A stretch of 64,000 nucleotides of DNA from Phoenix dactylifera (lineage: Eukaryota > Streptophyta > Magnoliopsida > Arecales > Arecaceae). Shown here in pieces: positions 56,795 through 64,000 of this stretch; position 1 is the first letter of the stretch, and every line of letters starts with the position of its first letter. Under the pieces are notes generated by a model. It had not been told where the DNA came from. It saw nothing but the letters and a program-made list of their open reading frames with translations, and ran no database searches. The translations under genes were made by a program, and so were the position numbers. The stretch lies in contig NC_052393.1 of NCBI RefSeq assembly GCF_009389715.1, forward strand, positions 3,224,001 through 3,288,000. The letters are read 5' to 3'.

Positions 56795-58360
56795 GGTATA
56801 CTGACCCATATGATAGCCCGCATGAACTTGGGGGCTAGCGTGGGCCCCTTTGGAGCTTACTACAAGCCCATAATGGTATGTGCTCGTCTTCTAGCTAGCC
56901 TTTAGATTTTAGATCACAACAAAAGCGTGGGTGATATGCATGTGAGATTGCTGAAAAGCATAGTTTTAATGAAGAATAAGCTTGATCGAGATTAACTTAG
57001 ATGAATTTAGACATTGAGATGGACTCCATACTTGCAAATTCTCATGTGATAATGTGAATAAGCATGATCATGCTTGATTTCAAGTTACTTGAACTTGAAA
57101 TATTAATTAGCTATTGCACTGATTTCATAGAATTGATAATATATATAAGTGATAAATAAGTAAATAGATGAGTCGACATTTTTCAACTGAAGACGAACTA
57201 AAATCAAACACATTTAGACCAACTTGATGCAATCTACAAGGTGGGTTGCAATTGGATTATGTTTAATTAACTTGCTCTAAGTTGCAATGCTATATTGATC
57301 CTAATGTCCTGCTTGCTATGCTAATCTTTGGTCCATGACTTCAACTCAATTATCTCTTTATTCTTCAATAAATCCTGGAGGCAACAAGCTCGACATAAGT
57401 GAAGCAGGGCAACAAATTTAAACATCAATTTTCCTCCATTAGGAGGATAATATCAAACAATGCCCCAATTGGGCCTTGTGAACCCTATCTATAGTGGGGT
57501 ATAATCGGCTTCTATTTCCCTATTTGCAATTAGCAAGAAAGATCAAAGATGCATTTCTAATTTTTAAACTATAATTAACAGGGTTCTACATGAAATTTAT
57601 ATTAAGGACACACTATAGATGTTGCACATACAATTATAATATATTTGTTAGCATAATTTTATTTTGTTTGTTAGCATGATCCTGTATCGGTCAGTATTAT
57701 TTTCTTTTATTAGCATGATTTTGTTAGAGTTATTTTAAGGATCACATAACAATTTGTAATATTTTTTTATTAGCATAATTATATATTAGCGTATATTATT
57801 TTTCTTATATGGAGCCTGTACATAAGTATATATAGCTCTTGAGATATACAGAATGCGATGTAATAGAAAAATAAAATTACTTTTCTCTTTTTTATAAATA
57901 TTTTATTAATATTGGCCGACAGTTACATGTACAATTATAATAGAAAAATAATTTATGGTGAGAGAACAAGTTGGGGTCTAACCCAAGTCGAAAGAATAAA
58001 TTTACTTAAAACATACTCAAAAGCCTTGGGGAAGGGGAAAGAGACTAAAAACAAAGGCGCATGGCCTTCGGCCAATCCACCACGTGGAGTGGGCGATCAG
58101 GCGTCCGTTACTCGGGCCCAGATGAGTGACGTCCCCCTAACCGTTCCAATCAAAACAGCAGGGTCCATCAGACACCATCAGACGGCGGAGAGAAGCCAGG
58201 GATGTGGTACGAAGAGATCCGGGCCGAACCAGCGGCCATCGATTGCGGCGGGCCGACATGGGGGGACACGTCGGACGCCGCTGTGGACGGTCCAGTGCGG
58301 ATCGGACGGCTTGGAAAGAAGGAAGCTTGACAGCCGTCGATCGTAGCTCGTTCTCGAGTT
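56795..58360. other. intergenic and promoter region of the next gene
   Basis: AT-rich until about 58030, then GC-richer with a GTGACGTC word at about 58126 (bZIP-type core). No gene or repeat recognised in the first part. Confidence 0.4.
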
Positions 58361-58364
58361 CTCG

Positions 58365-58372
58365 TATAAAAG
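58365..58372 (+). promoter_or_regulatory. TATA box of the downstream gene
   Basis: TATAAAAG in a GC-richer context, followed by a GA-rich leader. A leader exon may end at about 58518 (TTTTAG|GTGAGAG), with an intron reaching to near 59480 before the coding ATG. Inferred, with no transcript evidence. Confidence 0.5.
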
Positions 58373-59582
58373 GCGAAAAAAAAAAGGGGCGAGAGAGAGG
58401 GCAAGCCGTTTCGGGAAGCAGATAGGCACGGTTTCGCAGGGCCGGAAGCTTCGATCTTTTTGTCCTTCTGGGCTCTTTTCTTGCAGCAAAAAAGAGTACC
58501 TTTTTTCTTGGGTTTTAGGTGAGAGAGAGGGAGGTGGAGATCGGATGGGGCACTTCGATCCTTGAAGGTGTTATGATCGAGGAGCATTCTTTGTTTTAGC
58601 TTTACTCTAATCTGTTATTATATATACATGCATAATGTTTTGGTTTCGTTGGTACGAGAAAGAAAGAATGGATGGTCTTGTGCCGTGGGTTGATCGGTGG
58701 AATCTTTATTTTCTCTTCTTTTTCGTTTTATTTCCCGTCTATTATGATGGCGATTATTTCGGGTTTTGGAATTTTTATCTATTTTTCTACTGGTTTCTTT
58801 CATGGCTTCATTTGTTTGTTGTTCAGATTTCTGGTCTTGTTCTCGGATTTGTAATATCTGAGGGCAATAAAGAGACGAGCTTTCCTTCTGATTTTTGTTT
58901 TCTTGGTTTTCTTGTGATTTAAAGTCTGAAAGATAGGGATCAGGGATTCGAGAATTAATGGCTCGTTGTTCCCTTTTTCTACCCATATTGGAGAGGATCC
59001 ATTGAATGTGTTGTATAGTTTTCCCCACTCAAGTTCTCTCTCTTTTTCTCTCCATGTATATTCTTTTGTTATCGGTTCTAGCAGCACCCCGATTCTGAAG
59101 TCGTCTTTCCCTTTAACCCCGGGCTTCTCTTTGGCCTTTCATCTGCCTCTCTTGAATGTTGGTATCTGGTTTTCAGCGGTGGAGTCCAGAGGATAGCGGA
59201 GAAAACTATGTGCCAGATTTTCTAAAATTGGAAGGATTTTTCTTTCCTCGTGGGAAATCTTTAGAGGAGACAGAAAAGAAGCCCTTTTTCTTCTGCCAAC
59301 AATAGAAAGAGGCTAAAAAGAAAGACTTTCCTTCATGCAATTCTCTCTTCGTCCGGCATTTCGCTTTTCTTTTTTTTTATCGCTTTCCCTTCCTCCCCTC
59401 AGTCTCCATCTCTCCCTCGCTCGCTTTATTGGATCCTTGATATCTCTCAGATACACTGCACATCCCCCACTTATATTTCCTCTTGTCCTGTGACCGCAGA
59501 GAGACGGAGGACTGGGAAGAGGAGAAGAAAGAAAGAGAAGGAGAGGTATCGGTGATTGCATGTGGATGTGGGTCAAGAGGAT

Positions 59583-62500
59583 ATGGACAGAGAGAGAGGT
59601 CGAGATTTGAAGCGGAGCGGCATCTCGGGGGGTCAGTCTTCGCCCGCGAAGCGACGGCAGAGAGCGTTATCTGGACGCATCAGCAGCAGCGCCAAATCCA
59701 CCTCTCCCCTTTCCCCCTTCCCCTCTGGTACCAATCCTAATTAATTCCCCCATCATTCCTCCATTCTTCCCAAAACAACCCTCTTACCTAGTTTAAATAA
59801 AAAATCCGATCTTTTCTTGATTTTACATATAAAAACGGGGATTTTTTGCTGCATTTTCCTTTGATTCTCTTACTGGATTTGATCGAGATTTTTCTTCTTC
59901 TCCTGTGTTCTTGTTTTTTTTTCTGAAAAAAAAAAGAAAAAAAAGTTGCAGTTTTGAGTGGTACTGGTTATGTTGGTGGCGGAGGAGGAGGTGGAGGAGG
60001 AGGCGAGGAGGAGAGTGCGATGGAGAGATGGAAGAAAGAGAAAGCCAAGGCGTTCAGGTGGGGCTCAGGCATCAACGAAGGGTACAGCAGGACGGGCGAT
60101 AGAGGAGGAGGCATCAGTGGTTCTGATGAAGGAGAGCAGCATCTTTCACGCCCGCCGCTTTCTAGGAGTTTTGGACTCCAGTCAAAGGTTGGATTCCCCA
60201 CCCCTTGTGTCAGCGGGGGGCTATCCATCTTTAGCCAGCGTTTTTATTTTATTTTCTGTTTTCTCTTTTAATTATGATCTATTCCTCTACTTTTTATTTC
60301 TTTCTTGTTTTTATTTTATTTTCTGTTTTCTCTTTTAATTATGATCTATTCCTCTCCTTTTTATTTCTTTCTTCTTTTCTTTTTTTACCTTTAATTACAG
60401 GCATCTGAGGATGGCAATGCTGTGGGTCCTGCTGTGGTGCCTAGGAAATTACGTTCAGGTATAAAGAATTCAGATGAAACGCTTCTCGGTTCCTTTTATT
60501 GGAATACCTTCTCTTTTTTTTACAAAATAACCCTATATACATAATTCTTTTCCTGATAACTAATATGATTAGTTTAATCTTATTCTCCTTTTTTTCTGGT
60601 AAATAAAAGATGATTTTGTGAATCCGAATCTGGAGTTCCTACTTCCCACTTTCTGGTCAGACTACTGTTTTTCCATGGTCATTATTGGAAATGTACTGAT
60701 CTGATTGAAGTGTCATCAGTAGGACTTATGCTTGCTTACCATTTTCAAATTCAGCGATGAACAAACGCAGCAGGTTATCAGCATCTCCGCCGTTGCCGGA
60801 TTTGAAGAACAAATTATCAGCATCTCCGCCGTTGCCAGATTCGAGGAACAAATGCTATGCTCGCAATGGTAACCATATGCCCTGTGTTAATGGTGCGAGG
60901 AGATGCAAGAGAAACATGGTTGGTTATCAGCATGCTTTGTTTAGCTTGTCTTTTTAGCCTTATTGTCAGCTTGTGGCTCTTGATAACTGCTGGCCTTCTG
61001 TTTAAGTAGCTAAACGAACCAGTTACCAAAGCTGAGGAAGAAGCTGCTGAGACATTGTCTGCATTGGCTAGTATGATTCCTGATGGCAGGCCAGTCAAGA
61101 TCAGTGAGGATGGCGGAATGTCTGAGGAGAATTCACATGCAGCAGCAACTGTTGTTTCTAATTTAGAAGGTTGGTAAATTCAACAAGAACCCATATCTTT
61201 TATATTCAGTTTAAAGTTGAATGGAACCTAGGATTCAAAAATAACCTTTTTATTTCCCCAAAAGAAGTTCCTGTTTATGATATTTTAAGCTGAATGTTAT
61301 ATCTGATTCAACAGCTTCAAAAGAAGTGAGTACTGAAATTTTTCTTCCAGGCGCCAGCCCTGTAGCCACAAATCCCTCTTTTCAGATAGAGCCAATGGCA
61401 GAAACCGCAAAACCTGAGCCTTCTGCTTTGGAGCAGCCTGCTATTACCAGTGGAAACCAGGAGTTCGGTCCAGGATCAAATGGAACAGTTCAACCCGGTT
61501 TCCAAAGAACATCTCCATCTAAGAATGAACAGGCAAAGAATGCAATTTTAAGGGATTCTTCAAACTCATCAAATCTCTTGGAAGCTTCTCTTTATTCTTA
61601 CTGTGGAAACAGGTTACACTGTTTAGTGTGTATTCTTTGTTTTATTTAAAAAAAGGGATTAGCTGGTTATTGCAGTTTCTTTTATTTCAACCTGATTTTT
61701 GTTCCCGTTGATTAACTAGCAGATCAGCACAATCCAATGCCCTTTCGGTGCACAAACCAGAGATTCGTCCTTGGCCAGTAATATTTCTATGCAAGGAGAT
61801 CTGATCATAATTCTTATTGCACATTCATAAATTTTTGAAATGATACCCCTTTTTTTTCCAGTTTGGATCTGCTTCAGCAGAACACCAAGTGCGGTCCTTC
61901 AAGCAGAAAGCTGACAATCCTACACGTTATGTGTGTGGGGAAGGTAGTCACTTTGTACCTTGCTTAAGTCATTTTACATGTGGAACACATTAACTCTGTT
62001 TTATTACTGCATTCTATGTGCTCTTCTCTCTTACTGATTGTTCCAAAATCTTGATCAGATACAAGTCATGCTCTGCAGCCTGGTTTGCCAAGCAGTGGTA
62101 ATGGACATTTGGCAATGTAATTTTTAACCCACCTGACACTCCTGATGTGGAACTCCAAACATTATATTTTATAAGCAGTATCCTCTGTTTCCTTAGAATG
62201 TCATCTGATTTAAATTTACCTTTTTAGGTCTTCTTCAAGTAAAGCTGCTCTCTGGCCAGATTCTGCTGCAACTGGTTGTAGAACTACTTCAAACGGAGTT
62301 AGCTCCAATGGAACTGACCTTCACACTGGAAAGGTGGGCTACGGTCCCCTTGGCAATGCTCTTTTTACTATCCCAAGAAAATGCTCTTTTACCTGTATCA
62401 GCGGTCAATAGCAGTTGTTGATTGTCTCATCTTGAAATTTATGTGCCTGATGTACTTCTCTTGGATGGTGTTTAATCCTGGCTTGTGTTGGTTAGTTTGT

Positions 62501-64000
62501 ATTTTTGCACCTTGCAGGTGGTATTATTTTCTGTCTGCATGGCACATACCTGCTGTTGCTAATAGGTCATCAGGAATGTATTCACTGTGATGCGTGAAAT
62601 TGGGTGGATGAAGAATGTCTTTGTCCAGATTATGGGGAAATGTGCAAGAATGATGAGCACTAGATGGTATATACCAATTTCCTGCTGGATCTGGATGAAA
62701 TTAAATTGAGCCTGTACCATGTGAACTGGGCCCTGCATGACATTTTGGACGAGTCCTTAGTTGGGTGCTCATGCAAGTTTTTGTTGGAAGGGCATTTGTT
62801 TCCTTTTAGGCCTGAAACCTGTTTGTCTAAACATCCTTATTTTATGTCCCTGAGAGTTGAGTGTTTAATGGATTCTTTTGTTGCACAAGTCTTGACGGAC
62901 TGATAGCGAATCTTAAAAAGTGTAGTTCTTTAATGAAAGAGGTAATATAGTTGAGTATAAATGTATATTCCTATCCCCACTGTAGTTGCTTGTGATATTT
63001 GGATACAATCTATGTGTTGTTCTACAGCTTCTTTGATTAACAATGTAAGCGCACAGCAGATTTCATTATTAAAAGTTTGAGTTTGTTGAATTTTTGGGTG
63101 CAGCTTCCACAGGTGTCAGCTGATAGGCGATCATCATGGAAAAGGTGCACTACTCACGTGTACATAAGCCATACCATTCAGCGCTATCAGAAGACACAAA
63201 TAAAGCATCAGTTTCCGTTCCTGACAAACCGATCAAAAGCCAAAGGGGGAACAATCTCGGGTGTTCAAGATTCCAATAAAGCAATTGGGATGAGTAGTCT
63301 GAACAGCAGGACAGCTGCTGGAAACAGAGGTTCCATAATGGAGAGTAAAGATGAATCTAGAATTCAAATGTTATCAGGTTCCTCTATGCAGCAGCAACAG
63401 GTATTTGTTATTCTGCTGGTTTCTTTTATCCTGTCCTTGATCTCTTGCTTGTTCTGAATGCTGCGTCCTGAGTCCTGAGTCCTGTCGCTAGGGTTTGTGT
63501 GTGTGTGTGTGTGGTGGCCATTGGTGAAATTAACAACCTCTAGAAGAGGGTGCAATTATCTGAGCAGCTTCACATTCTTACCTCCGTTTGCAGGCCCCAC
63601 ATCATTCCATTATGCCGTTCCCCTTCCCTCATGGTCCTTCCCTGTGCCCAGACCGGCTTGCAGCCATGACACAACAGGTGGGTGTGCAAGTGCGCGCATC
63701 TGTGTCGGCTCGGCTGTCATTGAAAAACATGTTTTGGAACTGTGTTTCCTCTGTTTTTGGATTTTGTAGCTATATAGTTTATTTTTTCTCGAGAGGGTCA
63801 GTGATAGATGACACTATTCTCAGGGACAAATTCTAATTTCAGTTCAGCTTTAGCTGATGATATTCCGCTTTTCATGGATACGTTCATTTGTATAAATTGT
63901 TACTCACAAATTCGTCCAAGTGCTGATTGTTTGCTAATCTGGTCCAGCTGCAGCTACCACACCAGATTGGCAACTCAATTTATGGACCTTATGGACCCCA
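59583..64000 (+). CDS. Unnamed plant nuclear-type protein, 13 coding exons seen, 3' end outside the window
   Basis: Start at ATG 59583 (M-D-R-E-R-G-R-D). Exons: 59583-59727, 59952-60187, 60401-60458, 60755-60918, 61010-61169, 61315-61612, 61723-61777, 61862-61943, 62059-62116, 62228-62333, 63104-63400, 63594-63677 and 63948 onward; all phases agree over about 598 codons. The protein is basic and Ser-rich: a G10 run after residue ~50, W-K-K-E-K-A-K-A-F-R-W, a 13-residue tandem repeat, an acidic helix E-E-E-A-A-E-T-L-S-A-L-A-S-M-I-P, and a conserved-looking segment SSWKRCTTHVYISHTIQRYQ in exon 11, then Q4 and Pro/His-rich sequence. No enzyme domain or signal peptide. I do not recognise the family; composition suggests a nuclear regulatory or scaffold role, which is inference only. 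Confidence 0.8.
60775..60853 (+). repeat. 39-bp in-frame tandem duplication in exon 4
   Basis: Two copies of a 39-bp unit encode LSASPPLPDLKNK and LSASPPLPDSRNK, differing at a few bases. Confidence 0.9.
63494..63513 (+). repeat. (GT)n microsatellite in an intron
   Basis: About ten GT units between the last two complete coding exons of the window. Confidence 0.9.

Noticed and set aside
58168-58587. Open frames of 73-144 codons on both strands in the promoter/leader region
   Set aside because: They overlap the TATA box and leader, lack known motifs and occur on both strands.
1-64000. CRISPR arrays, operons, bacterial promoters, rRNA or tRNA genes
   Set aside because: None seen; introns and transposon types show plant nuclear DNA.

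Overview
The window is nuclear DNA of a flowering plant. Genes have spliced exons with GT..AG introns, there are plant-type Copia, LINE, hAT, CACTA, Tourist-like and TRIM-like elements, and the protein families include plant CYP76 P450, a CLE peptide and copper amine oxidase. The GC-rich 5' exons of the amine oxidase and P450 genes, set in AT-rich surroundings, suggest a commelinid monocot. A palm is possible, but that is an inference and no marker here proves it.

Layout. 1-3.99 kb: decayed Copia and LINE remnants and an LTR-like block. 4106-7459: a hAT transposon with a perfect 8-bp target duplication, GC-rich palindromic subterminal arrays and a broken BED-finger transposase. 10642-14613 (minus): a five-exon primary (copper) amine oxidase with all active-site motifs but six one-base indels. 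15.36-16.26 kb: an LTR-like block. 20693-20962 (plus): a CLE-family peptide precursor. 23.1-26.95 kb: a transposon cluster with a complete 1.7-kb CACTA element, a LINE reverse-transcriptase remnant, a second CACTA end, a 75-bp minisatellite and a Tourist-like MITE. 26.97-33.71 kb: a fragment of ribosomal protein L8 cut in two by a nearly full-length LINE, followed by a fragment of an IAA-amino-acid hydrolase. 35748-37334 (minus): an intact two-exon CYP76-type P450. 38218-38630: a TRIM-like mini-retrotransposon. 41243-50441 (plus): a complete seven-exon TFIIB gene. 51950-56452: a Copia element with both 182-bp LTRs and a stop-riddled polyprotein. 58.37 kb to the window end (plus): the first 13 coding exons of a nuclear-looking protein I cannot name.

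The host genes (amine oxidase, CLE peptide, CYP76, TFIIB, unknown protein) look like independent single genes, not a functional cluster. Between a third and a half of the window has recognisable transposon or repeat content. The items most worth a second look are the CLE peptide with Ala in place of the usual Pro7, the L8 fragment split by the LINE with both halves still readable, the LINE's ATGA overlap between ORF1 and ORF2, the alternating compensating indels in the amine oxidase, and the GC-palindrome arrays at the hAT ends. All exon boundaries were read by eye from splice sites and reading frame; no transcript data or database search was available.
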